Under the pieces are notes generated by a model, which saw nothing but the letters and a program-made list of their open reading frames with translations, did not search any database and was not told the origin of the DNA. From the NCBI GenBank assembly GCA_021397845.1, contig CM038050.1:9614471-9678470 (forward strand): a stretch of 64,000 nucleotides of DNA. Reading direction: 5' to 3'. Numbering within the stretch: the first letter of the stretch is position 1; every line of letters starts with the position of its first letter. The position numbers and the translations under genes were made by a program. The DNA comes from Areca catechu (lineage: Eukaryota > Streptophyta > Magnoliopsida > Arecales > Arecaceae). Shown piece after piece: positions 11,241-22,800 of this stretch.

Positions 11241-14200
11241 TTTTTTTAAAATATAATATAGAATAGATATAATAAAATAGATAAGAAATATTTCATAAAT
11301 ATAAAGATCCAATAAAAATAGAATAAAATATATAAATATAAAGGTCTAGTTATGTTTTAAAAATAAAATTATATTAATGATATTATTAATATGGATATCC
11401 ACGAGAGCTTAGTATAAATTGAGTTTTCGTTTTTAATTTTATATAAGAGATAAAATATATAAGATATAATAAATTATATATTCGAGTAGAATAGATATAG
11501 TAACGTTATTTATTATTTAAAATAAAAATTATATTGATAATATTGTTGATACGGATATTATGCGGTAAATGACGGATTCTGCAGAGTTTTCATTTTAATA
11601 TATAATCAGGTTATTGATAGAATAAAATTTTAAAATGGTAAAACTCTAAGGTTTGTCTTCCAGCCTGAAAAAGGCAAAACCGGCCTGCCAAGATGGACAC
11701 GCAAGCAGTACAAGATGATATATGTCAGGGTTTAATCTTGCATTTATAAAATTATTACAAAATAATTGTTATAGTACATTATTTGGTGTGATAATTATCT
11801 AGTTTAATGTAAATAAGGTAATGCTACGGTAATTTTTTTTTTAAAGCATGCACCGGGTGTCATTTATTTATTTATTTATTTATTGGTAAACAAAAAAAAG
11901 CTAGGGGGATAAATCCGTGTGTTATTTATTTTTGAATGAAGGGTTGAGATCTAATACCGGATGACCACATGCACCAGTTTTAAGACCAGGTTTTTTTTTT
12001 TTAATTAACTCACCAGCCACGTCTCATTTTTAGAACCTTTTCTTTCTTTCCTCCTTCCCCTATTCTTTAACCATTTTTTTCTTGCCCACGATATTCTTCG
12101 TCCCGACACCAGGGTGACGATAGAATGGGGAATAACGAGGAGTCTTTGATACCTCAGCTAAAAAAACCTGCACGTCTCCTTCCTCCCTGTTTTATTTTTA
12201 TTTTATTATTTTTATTTATGTTTACTATTTGTTTGCACCATATCTTAAATGTTGAATTTGATTTCTAATATAGTCTGATAATCACTTAATCAAATTTAAT
12301 TTATCATATCAACCATACATACCGAATCAATTACATATAATTTAATTAATTAAAAAATTTATTCCTAGCTAAATCGATCTTTTCATGAGCTAAATCAGAT
12401 TTTAATTAAAATTTTAACCTTTTGATAGAAAAAACATATACAGATATAAATATAAAGATACTCTAATTTTTTTTTAATTTACATAATAATGATAAATATT
12501 TTTTTATCGATCATCTATATTAAGAGAGGAGGATGAAGAGAGAAAAGATCATATATTTCAGGATAAAAATCAGACATCTCAAAATCTACGTGCTTGGGAT
12601 AATGATGTAAGATATGTCTTGTATAATTTTAAGTGATGCGAGATATGTCTTGAATAATTTTAAGTTTTTCACTAATGTAGTAGCACAATCCAGATATAGT
12701 GGATTAAATTTTTTCTAACTATATATTCTTATTGTCAAATAGCATGCACATGACCTTTTTTATCTTTCAATGAGTTTTTGATTTTTTAGTTTTCTCTTCT
12801 CCTATTTATTTTTTAAAAATCAAACCAACCAACATATTTAAACCAATAAACCTTCCAAATACTTGAAAAAAGTTATATAAACAAACCAAATCAATACAAA
12901 ACTAAACTGAAGGAACTAATTATATTTAATCAAATATTTAATTTTAGAATTTTTTAAATCCAAATGTTAATTTGATTTTAAAAAAGTATTTAAAATCAAA
13001 CCGACCGAACTATTTTCAATCCTAGTGGTGGCAATGCTCCCTTTTTAATGGTCTCAGCATATCGGGTGTCAGAACTAGTTCATTTTAATTGATGATATGA
13101 AATTGAAGAAGCTTTATAGATAGTATTTGGTTTTGTAATTTTGGATATAATAAGGATTTATTTCACTTTACTCTTCCAAATAGGTGAAAAAATGGTGGTG
13201 AGCTACTATCATTTAACAATTCCGGTCAACACTCCCTAATTCTAAAATATCAACTACATGGTGGACCATGGAACTGGTTATTTTAGAGCATATTATTTTT
13301 GGATATTCATCATCATTTAACAAAATAGTTATGAATGAGAGTGAACCATGGAATAAAGGTTTATTCTCGTGTTAACCAATTACCGGTTAGAATAATACTA
13401 TATTAATTATATTAGAATAAAGATAAAATATCAGATTTTTAATCAAACAGAAATGAATAGTTATTCTTGGAGAATTCATATTTTTATTATAGGAATAAAA
13501 TGTGGTTATCCAGATACTACAGTAAAACAGTAAAAGATAAGCTATTCATGATTGATAAGTGCAGCGCAGTGTTGCAGGAAAATTGAAGTGTGATAAATTT
13601 TAACTAACCTCGGCAACCCAAGTGCCGGAACTTGTTCATTTTGATTTTATCTGCAATCTTGGAGAAGTTCCATGATAACTCTATACTTGGGCACGTTTTG
13701 CTGGCTTTTTTTTCTTCCTTTTTCTATGAGGGAAGCATGCAATCCCTCAACAGATGCAGAATAGTGAAAGAAACAGCTTGAGCACGGACTTCGGCTTGGA
13801 AAAGAAATCGGCATTAGTGGCCTAGAATATGGTGTATGGTTGAGTTTATCCGAGCCGTGTCCCTCAAAATAAGTTCATACGACAAGAGAGAAGTCCCAAA
13901 ATTTTATGAGCCACATCCCATCCTTTTCTTTGGTTTGGAAAAAAAAAGACGAACGTGCAAAAGGTTGGGAAGCATTTTTCGTAATATTTTTCTTTCTGAT
14001 TTTTTTATCTATTCACACTATATTAATATGGTGTGCATCTTCCGGTTAAAAAAAAAAAAAAAAAAAAAAGCCATCAGTTTAAGCTTAAGCAGATAAAACA
14101 ACAGCAAATCTATTTCAGAAAATCGCTCACATTATCCGCTGCCTGACCTTGGGAAGGACCACAGCTGAAATCCTCGGCCTCTCGCCACTCATGGCTAATG

Positions 14201-14380
14201 GCTATTCAGCCTTCTTTGTTTCAAGAAATCTTCTAGAAGCCGCACCATGATAACTTGTCTAGTTATGCAACAGGAGAAATTTTTTATCCACACGAAGAAG
14301 AATCGCACCATAAATTTTATGAGAAAAATATCCTTATAATTTTATATAAATTTTTTATAACTTTCTATAGATATTATTAT
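11241..14380. other. AT-rich intergenic spacer
   Basis: No coding exon, RNA gene or transposon terminus could be supported here. The stretch is AT-rich with a (TTTA)n run near 11,865-11,885, a T-run near 11,990, and a 20-base A-run at about 14,046-14,069. The part around 13,100-13,560 has TTTGGTTTTGTAATTTTGG and AATCAAACAGAAATGAATAG words of the kind found at MITE ends, without a recognisable duplication. Confidence 0.5.
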
Positions 14381-14534
14381 TGGCATGATACCCGATACGG
14401 ATCCCATATATCTTGAAATTTCATTGAACTATAACATTCCTTGTATGTCATGCATTTTCTAATAAATCCATTGGAACACCCTCTCATGAATGTATGGAGG
14501 TTATTCCAAAATTCTAAACTCATCAACTTCATCA
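14381..14534 (+). repeat. 5' LTR of the first copia element
   Basis: 154 bp, TG...CA bounded, followed directly by the primer binding site. It contains ATTTTCTAATAAATCC, which holds an AATAAA poly(A) signal near the end, leaving little room for a conventional U3. About 8 percent of positions differ from the 3' LTR. Confidence 0.9.
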
Positions 14535-14546
14535 TGGTATCAGAGC
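14535..14546 (+). other. Primer binding site (initiator tRNA-Met)
   Basis: TGGTATCAGAGC begins immediately after the 5' LTR with no spacer. It is complementary to the 3' end of plant initiator tRNA-Met and is the common copia primer site. Confidence 0.93.
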
Positions 14547-15534
14547 TAGGCGACCCCCTCTTCTCTTCTCTTCCTCGTTGTCCCTAATCCCTAAACCTCT
14601 CTTCCATGGTTCCAGGGATAACTTCAGAGATCGTCTTCTCATGAGGCCTCTCTTCCATCTCTCTTCTTCCCATGGCCTCTCCGATTAAATCGGCTTTCCA
14701 TGGTTGGTAGTATTTTTTGTGTTTATTTGTTCCCCTGCTTCCCTTCATGTGATCACCAGCGTCTCTACCTTTGCCATTGCTGCTGCCGTCGTTGCTGCCA
14801 GATCGGACACAGCATCGCTGCCGCCGTTGCCGTCGGATCGAACACAGCGTTGCTGCTGCCATTGCCGCTAGAAGCCACCACCGATCACTGCCACCGTTGC
14901 CATTGAAAGCCTCCGCCGCCACTTTTGTCCTCCTTCGGTCGCTGCCATCGTTGCCAACCTCCTCCAGTTGCTGCCACTGTTGCCGCTGGAAGCCTCCGCT
15001 GCCACCATTGCTACTGCCACCATCGCTGCCGTCACATTCTTCTCCTCTACCACCGTTCGAACCCCTACCCTTGGCACCGCCGTTGCCACTGAAAGTCGGC
15101 GCCACCTCCTCCCTTATTTCCAGTCGGCTTTCCCGCCCTCCGATCTTCCTCTTGATGCCCTAGGAAGAGGACTTAGATACAGCACCGAACAAGGGATCCG
15201 CTGACAATGGGATCTCTGTCTCGTTCCTTTTGGGCTATGATAAAGTGTGGGATAATACACGATATATGGGCCATCGGTACACCATGATTGCTTTTCCCGC
15301 TGGCATGGATCTTATGAAAAGGTTCATTATTTCCGGGCAATATGATTGGGTCTTGGATATTGAATGCTGGTGAAATATCTGAGTGTTATCTTAAGTAAGA
15401 TTTTTTCCTCTCCCTCTTTGACCTTGAGTTATTATAATTGTTCATAGAATCAGTATTCTCTTTGCTATGATGAATCCAACAGCATTGACCTTGGTGACCT
15501 TGAGGTCCTCTTAAATAGACTTATACGGAGAGAT
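14547..15534 (+). other. Long leader of the copia element with a triplet-rich block
   Basis: Nearly 1 kb separates the primer site from gag. From about 14,765 to 15,110 it is a degenerate run of GCC/GCT/GTTGCC triplets that opens frames on both strands. The products are Leu/Pro-rich on plus and Gly/Ser/Gln-rich on minus, and are low complexity without motifs. The rest (15,200-15,530) is unrecognised. Confidence 0.6.
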
Positions 15535-16668
15535 ATGGATAATTCTGGAGGAGACAATTTTAGTTCTGCTCTCCAAACCATCAACGTTAAACTAGATGGA
15601 CCAGAAAACTATCTGAGTTGGTCCCATCATGCTCGCCGCCTCATCTTGGAGTCTAGAGATCTTGAAGGGTTTATTATATGTGAGTTGAAAAGGCCTGATG
15701 GAATGGAAACTGATGCAAAGAGATGGAAGAATAATAATTTCTTGGTGTCAGCTTGGTTGTTGGCTCTATGACTCCACAGGTGGCTAAGACTATGGAGAAG
15801 TTAGCAAGTGCATATGAAATATGGACTGCTTTGGCAATAATGTATTCTCAACAGGGGAATACCATGCAAACTCACAAGATATAATGTGAGCTTAATGATC
15901 TAAAACAAGGAAGTATGTCCATTGTTGTGTATATATCTGAGATTAAAAGGCTATGGTCTGATCTAGATTTTTTTGATCCACTCTCTTTAGCTTGTTCTGA
16001 AGATGCTGAGACTATACAGAAATGGATTGATAGGTAAAGAATTGCTGATTTTCTTCATGGCTTAAACCCTGAGTTTGAACACCGACGAGCCACAATACTT
16101 GCAGCCAAAAAGTGGCCAACTCTGGATGAGGCTATTTCTTCTATTGCCAATGAAGAAACACAGCTACAGACCATGTCCTCAACTTATGGTGCTCCATCTC
16201 GATATGCCCTTGTTGGTTCTGCCCAATCCTCATAGCCATCATCTTCACGAGCTACTCGTGTTTCTTCCTCTGCCTTCATGCATGACAAGATTTGTCACCA
16301 TTGTCATTAGCCAGGTCATATTAGACCCTACTGTCCTAAGCTTCGTAGTAAGACTCCAGGAGGTCGAGGAGGTGCTCGTAGCGAAGGGGAGGAGGTTGTG
16401 GTGCTCATGGCAGTGGTTTTGCATATCAAACTACTGTGCCTGGGGATACCTCTACCTACATAGTTACTGTTGTTGCACCTGGAGATACTGCTACTCATAC
16501 GATCACTGTTACTACTGATGAGTTACGGGTCCTTCATTAGTTCAAATCCAGTCTTGAAGCTTCAGCCAATACTGTTTCTTCTCAAAATATTGCTTCTTCC
16601 AGTCATTATGATAACTTTGCTTATATAAGTCAGATATACAAGATATGGCATTTAGTTGCATTAGTTCT
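15535..16668 (+). pseudogene. Broken copia gag
   Basis: ATG at 15,535 opens MDNSGGDNFSSALQTINVKL, then DGPENYLSWSHHARRLILES, the typical N-terminal gag motif of copia elements. The first frame stops at 15,771. Similarity continues in other frames (AYEIWTALAIMYSQQGN, then ADFLHGLNPEFEHR). A zinc knuckle at about 16,291-16,332 keeps the CX2CX4HX4C spacing (C-H-H-C...H...C), but an in-frame TAG sits inside it. The region ends where Element A is inserted. Gag would form the cytoplasmic particle; this copy cannot. Confidence 0.85.
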
Positions 16669-18509
16669 TGTTGCCGCCAAGACCGTCGTGGCCCGTAGCT
16701 GCTGTCGGCGCCGGAGTGCACTCCTCCTGCCCTCGCCATCCTCGGGTCCCGGATCTCCATGCTGGGTGTGGTCGTCTCGCCGCTCGACGGTCCTCCGCTC
16801 CCTGACCTGCAAGACAGGAGTTAAAGACCCAGGCCAGGATTTCCGGCAGGGGCACTCCGACGATCAAGTCAATGATGATCCAGGGGAACAGATCCTCTTG
16901 GTCGGGCCCTTCTTGATGGACTCCGCACTAGGAGGAGTGGAAAATGTGTGCAAAGGTAAAAACGTTGCAGGGGGAGAGTGATAGCGAGGATAGAGGGGTG
17001 CCCTGTTCCTCCGCCTCTTCTTGTGTCCCTCGTTTTCCTTCACTATGGTGGTAGTGGCGCTTCACCCTCTTGATCGGGCTTGCGCTTTTATTTTTTTTCT
17101 GGCTTGTATCTTTTTTTTCGCCTGTGTGTTGGAGTTGTTGTGTTACCTCTGAGCTTGTTGCAAACTAAGTTACGGTTGGGCGCTTGTCTCGGGATCCCCG
17201 CCGGGCTGTCAAGCGCATGCGGTGGTGTCCCAATGAGTCTTTCCTGATTCATGATAAGGAGAGTTGTCAGGCGCTCCGGCACTTCTCTTGGTTGTCTCAT
17301 TCCAGGAAACTTGGCAGCGCCTCAAATGGTGGGTCGCCGCCCACGGGATTCGAATCTTCTGGTTGGCTTCTTCTCTTAGGTGATTTGAGTGGTTAGTGAG
17401 GAGTGTGGCATCTCGATCAACGTGCTGCTTGCCTTTCTAGTGTAACTGGCGGTTGTAGGTGGTCAGTACGGCCTGGAAGGCGCTTCAATGCAATCCTTGG
17501 GTGGCTCGCCGGTGTTCTGGGCTGGTAAGGACCTCGTCCGAGCTGGGGCCAAGCTGGGATGGCAGGACTCACTCCGACCTAGACGCTCCGAGCTTGTGGG
17601 GGCACCTTGGTGGAGGAGGGTAGAGTGCAGGCCCGGTTCGGAGGGCACACGCTCGGAGAGGCTCCACATCGGTGGGTAAGCGCTGGGCTCGACCTCGATC
17701 GCAGGGCACTAACCTCCGAGGGTCTCACTCCGGAAGGTGGAAGGCGGACCCGGTCCAAAGGGCGCGCGCTCGGAGAGGTTCCACATCGGCGGGTGAGCTC
17801 TTGGCTCGACCTCGACCGTAGGGTACTAGCCTCCGAGGGTCTCACTCTGAAGGGTGGAAGGCGGACCCGGTCCAGAGTGCGCGTGCTCGGAGAGGCTCCA
17901 CATCGACAGGTGAGCTCTTGGCTCGACCTCGACCGCAGGGCACTAGCCTCCGAGGGTCTCGCTCTGGAGGGCGGAAGGCGGACCTGGTCCAGAGGGCGCG
18001 CACTCGGAGAGGCTCCACATCGGCGGGTGAGCTCTTGGCTCAACCTCGATCGCAGGGCACTAGCCTCCGAGGGTCTCGCTCTGGAGGGCGGAAGGCGGAC
18101 CGTGTCCAGAGGGCGCGTGCTCGGAGAGGCTCCACATCGGCGGGGAGCTCTTGGCTTGACCTCGACCGCAGGGCACTAGCCTCCGAGGGTCTCGCTCTGG
18201 AGGGCGGAAGGCGGACCCTATCCAGAGGGCGCGTGCTCGGAGAGGCTCCACATCGACGGGCGAGCTCTTGGCTCGACCTCGATTGCAGGGCACTAGCCTC
18301 CGAGGGTCTCGCTTTGGAGGATGGAAGACGGCTCCGACCTAGGCATCCCGAGCTTGCGGGCACGACTTGGCAGAGGACTGAGCTCGGCTTGTTATTCTGA
18401 GGGAGCTCAGCTCAGCTCGGTAGTGGGACCCGGGCTGGAGAATCGATGCAGCATCTTTTCTTGACGTGGTGCCTGTCGGTTCCTCCGCGTCAGCGATCCC
18501 TTTACATCA
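16669..18509 (-). repeat. Element A LTR, left copy (3' LTR in element orientation)
   Basis: 1,841 bp, TGTTGCCGCC...TTTACATCA as written on the plus strand. It contains the block with GATCAAGTCA shared with the other gypsy LTRs in the window, and a minisatellite toward the right, which is U3 in element orientation. Roughly one base in ten differs from the right copy over the first 160 positions, nearly all transitions. Confidence 0.9.
17600..18330. repeat. 117 bp minisatellite in Element A LTR (left copy)
   Basis: About six tandem units of about 117 bp, each with CTCCGAGGGTCTCGCTCTGG, a CGGACCCGGTCCAGAGGG-like core, GCTCGGAGAGGCTCCACATC and GGCTCGACCTCGACCGCAGG. The unit is 39 codons long, so all six frames stay open in blocks and create long spurious ORFs. 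In the element's own orientation the array is in U3. Confidence 0.9.
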
Positions 18510-18523
18510 TTTTCCCCCCACTC
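18510..18523 (-). other. Polypurine tract of Element A
   Basis: Read on the minus strand, GAGTGGGGGGAAAA abuts the TG start of the left LTR copy. It is the expected plus-strand primer and, with the primer site at 23,601-23,613, fixes the element's orientation. Confidence 0.8.
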
Positions 18524-19042
18524 TCGAGGCCTGTTAGTGCGTGGCACTCGGGTCGAAGGGAGTAATTACGGTGCTGACATGGAAAGGCAAAAATCTGGCA
18601 TGATGATGGCCATGATTGCTGGCGCTTCGGAGACCGACCCTGCGGATCAATGCGGGGATGCCATGTGGCCACGTCCGAGGAGCAGTTAATGTGGGCGCAA
18701 AATGCAGAGCGGCCGGGACGCCATTCTCATCGATGGACAGCACGTGGCATAGATCCGTTGGCCGAAGGGTTGAATCGGTACGAATCCCTCGGGTCATTTC
18801 GAAATGACAGGAGGGCCTTACCCGAACCATCCATTCTTTTTGAATTCTTCGTGCCTGCTGCTGCCGCACCCAAGCTTCTTCCTCCTTCCAGTTGCCCCGA
18901 ATTTTCTAAGACAACAGGTCAGCTTCTTCTCTCTCCTTCCCTCGCTAGAATAGGGTTCTTTCCCGGCGTCTGGAGTCTTCTCTAGGTTGAGTCTTCTCTT
19001 CCGTCCTTTACTGCAAGTTCTTCCTTTCCCTTGTTCTCGAGG

Positions 19043-21479
19043 ATGTTCCATTTTGGTCCGGGCTTCCGCCCCTCCACTGATCAGGGCGAGGCTGGTCCCT
19101 CCGAGCGGAGACCGACATCTTCTTCTTCTTCTTCTGACGGAGAGGAAGATACAACTCGCTTTGAGCTCAGTAGGAGGCATCCTCCCGGTCCGGTACTCAT
19201 CAGGGAATCGGAATCTGGCCCTTCTTTGCCTCCTCCTTCTCCTTCTGTCCCCGTCTCTGAGTCAATCTGGTCCATAGGTCCTAGTGGGGTCATCTCGACG
19301 ATCACTGCCGGGGAACTGAAGACCGTCCGGGATGTCTATGGCATTCCGGCTTCCGTTCGGCTCATGATTCCCCAGCTGGGGGAACGGGTCACTTCTAGTG
19401 GCCCGGGCCATCTTGCATTTTATAAGGGGACCTTCTCTGGGGGTCTCCGATTTTCCTTCCATCCTTTCTTCCTGTCCGTCCTGGACAATTACCATCTGGT
19501 CCCCGCACAGCTAGTGCCAAACGCCATTAGGGTCATTTTTTCCTTCATTGTGCTTTGTCACCTCCACGGGTTCGTTGCCCGCTTTTCTTTGTTCAGGACT
19601 TTCTTTGCCTTGAAGCGCCACCCAACCGAGGATGGGTGGTGGTCCTTGTGCTCCCGCCCGAAGGGCATTTAGTTCGAGCTTCCCTCTTCCATCAGGGGAT
19701 GGAAGAGCAAGTTTTTCTTTGTTGAGGTCGAGGGAGTCGACTGGGTCTGGAGCGATCCGGACAAGTCCCCCAACCAAAATTCTGTGGTCGATGCGGCTGA
19801 CCAGGATGATTACGAGCAGCTCTGCATCGCCCAGGTTCCTCCTCTGGAGGTCCTGTTGTCTGAGCAGAACCTCGCCGACTCCAAGGTCAATCCAGCGAAT
19901 GGGTTGGGTGAGTTTGACCTGAACTTTTCTTTTCCTTTTTTTCTTGCACTTCTTGCACTTCTTGCACTATTCCCCACAGATTCTAACTGTTGTGTGGTTT
20001 GTATGTAGGAATGATCTTCTCCGAGAATGACCTCCTGGCAATCACTAAGAAGAGGCTGTCGACCGGGGGCTGGCCGGGGAGCCTTCGCGAGGCGGGCATG
20101 ATGTGAGAGCATCCCTACGGCCACCCCCACGATAATGATTGGTCTGAGCTTGGCAGCTCCAGTGGGTCCGAGTTCAGAGGTGTCCCACACTGCTCCTGTG
20201 CTGGTGGAGAGGGCAGCTTCCGCGGCACCAAGGCCAGCCCAACAGGCCCTCGCTACAGAGCCTGAGGTAGTTGTCCGGGCGAGGGCTGTGGCTACTGCCG
20301 CTGCACCCTGCCGTCCTCCGAGTCTGCCCGTCGCTGACATCGGGGGTAAGGAGATCCGGGCTGTGCCCAGGGCCATGACGGAGGTGCCACCTGCATTAGC
20401 TTCTCAGTCTGCCCCCCAGGGTCCTTCAGCCAGCGGGGTGAGGCTAACCGCCCCCGAAGAGGGCAGGAGGGAGGAGGCACGACGCCGCCTCCCCTTCAGG
20501 ATGGGGCCGGAGAGCTCTTTCCTCCGGAGCCCCGAGTTGGCCGAGCATATGATGGATTTCTTAATCCAGCTATGCGACCGGCAAGAGATGGCCAAGATGC
20601 GACTGGCCGATGTTATCAGCAACATCTTTTTCCAGCTGTACTCGGTGAGTTATCCCCTCCTTTCTTTTCTTTTCTCCTTTTTTTTTTCAGCTGACCTCTT
20701 TTCATGGTGCAGATCGGCGCCGAGGCCCTCTACATCAAGGGCTGCCACCAGAGCTAGAAGCGTCTCGAGCGGCAACAAGCCACCGAGTTCGAGTCTTTGA
20801 AGGCTGACCTGAAGGGGAAGGTCGCGGCAAACGGGGTCCTTGAGTCGAAGGTCAAGGACCTTGAGAAAGAGCTGCCGATGCTGAGGGATGAGCGAAGGCA
20901 CTCCTGACGGCTCGCGACCTGGAGCGGAGCCGTTCGAAGAAGGCGATCGACGACCTCTCCGTCGCCGAGAATAAGCTTAACTAGTATAGTGCCGAGGTCG
21001 ATCGGTACAAGGAGATCGCCCAAGCTGCCCAGGCAGAGCTGGCAGCTGTGAAGAAGAGAATTGCCGCAGCCAAGAAGGTGGCAGAGACGGTAGCCAACTC
21101 GGAGGAGGTAGCTAGGTCGGAGGTCGCCGAGTTGAGGAGGGTGGCCGCTACGGCCATGAAGGGTGCTGAGGACGCCGTCGCCAGATTCAGGGCTTCGGAG
21201 GACTTCATCGCTGATATCCAGCAGATGGCGTCGGATTCCTTTTATAAGGGTTTCATGTACCTACACGGCCGGGTCGAGGTGCTTATTCCTAACAAGGATC
21301 GTGGCTGCCTCAGGTATCCTTCAGCCTTGGAGGTGGAGGCTGACGAGGAGGTCGTCGCAGGAGCTGCGGGCCCAGGGCCTTCGAGACCAGCTGAGGGTGA
21401 TCCCCCCGGAGTTAGGGCAGCTCAGCCAGAGACTTCTCGAGCTCAGGATCTAGCAGAGAAACTGGTCGGCAAGGAGTGA
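19043..21479 (+). pseudogene. Antisense two-intron ORF of Element A (gypsy-type transposon protein plus coiled coil)
   Basis: Coding strand is opposite to the element's gag. Exon 1 starts MFHFGPGFRPSTDQGEAG, then a Ser/acidic stretch, then a globular region with VYGIPASVRLMIP, FLSVLDNYHLVPAQL and VIFSFIVLCHLHGFV, which resembles the 'putative gypsy type transposon' family (PF04195, from memory). Intron 1 (19,908-20,008) is GTGAGT...TGTAG; exon 2 has MIFSENDLLAITKK and a Pro/Ala linker. Intron 2 (20,645-20,712) is GTGAGT...GTGCAG. Exon 3 is a heptad-rich coiled coil ending SFYKGFMYLHGRVEV and stops at 21,479. In-frame stops (about 19,672, 20,106, 20,756, 20,905) and shifts make it a pseudogene. 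A conserved AATGAA (21,582-21,587) may be its poly(A) signal. Confidence 0.78.
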
Positions 21480-21689
21480 CCCTTTTCTTCCTTGCCTTGC
21501 TTTGTACTTTTGTTTCTTGCTTTCAGCCAGGGTCACCCGGCATGTCAGGGGCCCAGGAAATACTTGTAATTTGTGTTCAGTTAATGAAGCTTAAGTTTCT
21601 TTGCCATCTATTTTCTTTCACTCCCTTTCCTCTTGGCCGGAGATCTGAGCTCCAGTCTTGAGAAGGGAGAGTGGTAGCTTCGATGATGC

Positions 21690-22740
21690 TGTATTTTCCT
21701 CTTGTTCTCTCTTCCTTTCCTTCCCCTCTCTTCTTTCTTTCTCTCTTTTCTTCTTTTCTTTTTTTTTTTTTTAGAGTGGGGAGATCAAAGAAGAGGATGC
21801 TGGTTGTGCCCCCATTTTGTTCTCTTTCTTTCCTTCCCCTCCCATCTTCTTTTTGAGTAGGGAGATCAGAGAAGAGGATGCTGGTTGTGCCCCCATTTTG
21901 TTATCTTTCTTTCCTTCCCCTCCCATCTTCTTTTCGAGTGGGGAGATCAGGGAAGGGGGTTGCCGGGCTCCCCCCTTTGTTCTCTTTCTTTCATTTCCCT
22001 CTCGTATTCTTTTCGAGTGGGAATATCAGAGAAGGGGGTTACCGATCTTGATTGTCTTGGAGCTAGGCTCGAGGCCTTCCTGGACGTGGAGCTAGGCTCG
22101 GGCCCAAGGGTTGCCTGAGATCTTGGCTCAGGTATTTGGCACCTTGGAGCTAGGCTCGAGGCGTTGATGGGAGCTACGTGGCCCCATGATCTCTTGGCAT
22201 CTCGGAGCTGGGCTCGGAAACATTTGAGATAGAGAGCGGCTTGGCTCGAAGTTTTCTTGGTCGAAGATCTGAGCTCCGGTCTTGAGCCGGCATCCTGGAG
22301 CTGGGCTCGGGGACGTTGTTGAATGGGAGCTGCCTGGCTCAAAGGTCTCTTGGTCAGAGATCTGAGCTCCAGTTTTGAGTTGGTGTCCTAGAGCTGGGCT
22401 CAGGGACGCTTGAGTTTGGGGGCCACGTGGCTCGAAGATCCTTTAATGTCTTGGAGCTGGGCTCGGGGATGCTTGGAATTGGGAGCTACGTGGCTCAAAG
22501 TTCTTTGACGTCCTGGAGCTGGGCTCGGGGATGCTTGGAGTTTAGGAGCTACATGGCTTGAAGTTCTTTGACATCCTGGAGCTGGGCTCGGGGATGCTTG
22601 TAATTAGGAGCTACGTGGCTCGAAGTTCTTTGATATCCTGGAGCTAGGCTCGGGGATGCTGTTGAATTGGGAGCTACGTGGCTCGAAGTTCTTTGACGTC
22701 CTGGAGCTAGGCTCGGGGGCACCGCTGATTCTTCCCTGTA
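21690..22740. repeat. Two tandem arrays inside Element A
   Basis: From about 21,690 to 22,040, roughly four units of about 80 bp run CT-rich, then GAGTGGGGAGATCAGAGAAG. From about 22,050 to 22,725, units start CTGGAGCTGGGCTCGGGGA and carry GGGAGCTACGTGGCTCGAAG. The later ones are about 62 bp, while earlier ones include an extra 31 bp module (GATCTGAGCTCCGGTCTTG). The arrays lie between the antisense gene and the gag/pol remnant. Confidence 0.85.
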
Positions 22741-22800
22741 AAATATGCGGATACCCATGCAAGGAAAAATCATTATTATGATTGTTGGTAAGGGAACTTA

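Noticed and set aside
14584..15105. 173-codon minus-strand frame
   Set aside because: Gly/Ser/Gln-rich low-complexity translation of a triplet repeat in a copia leader, antisense to the element, without any motif.
17600..18330. Repeat-spacer look resembling a CRISPR array
   Set aside because: The units are adjacent 117 bp tandem repeats whose whole length is conserved, without unique spacers, in a plant LTR.
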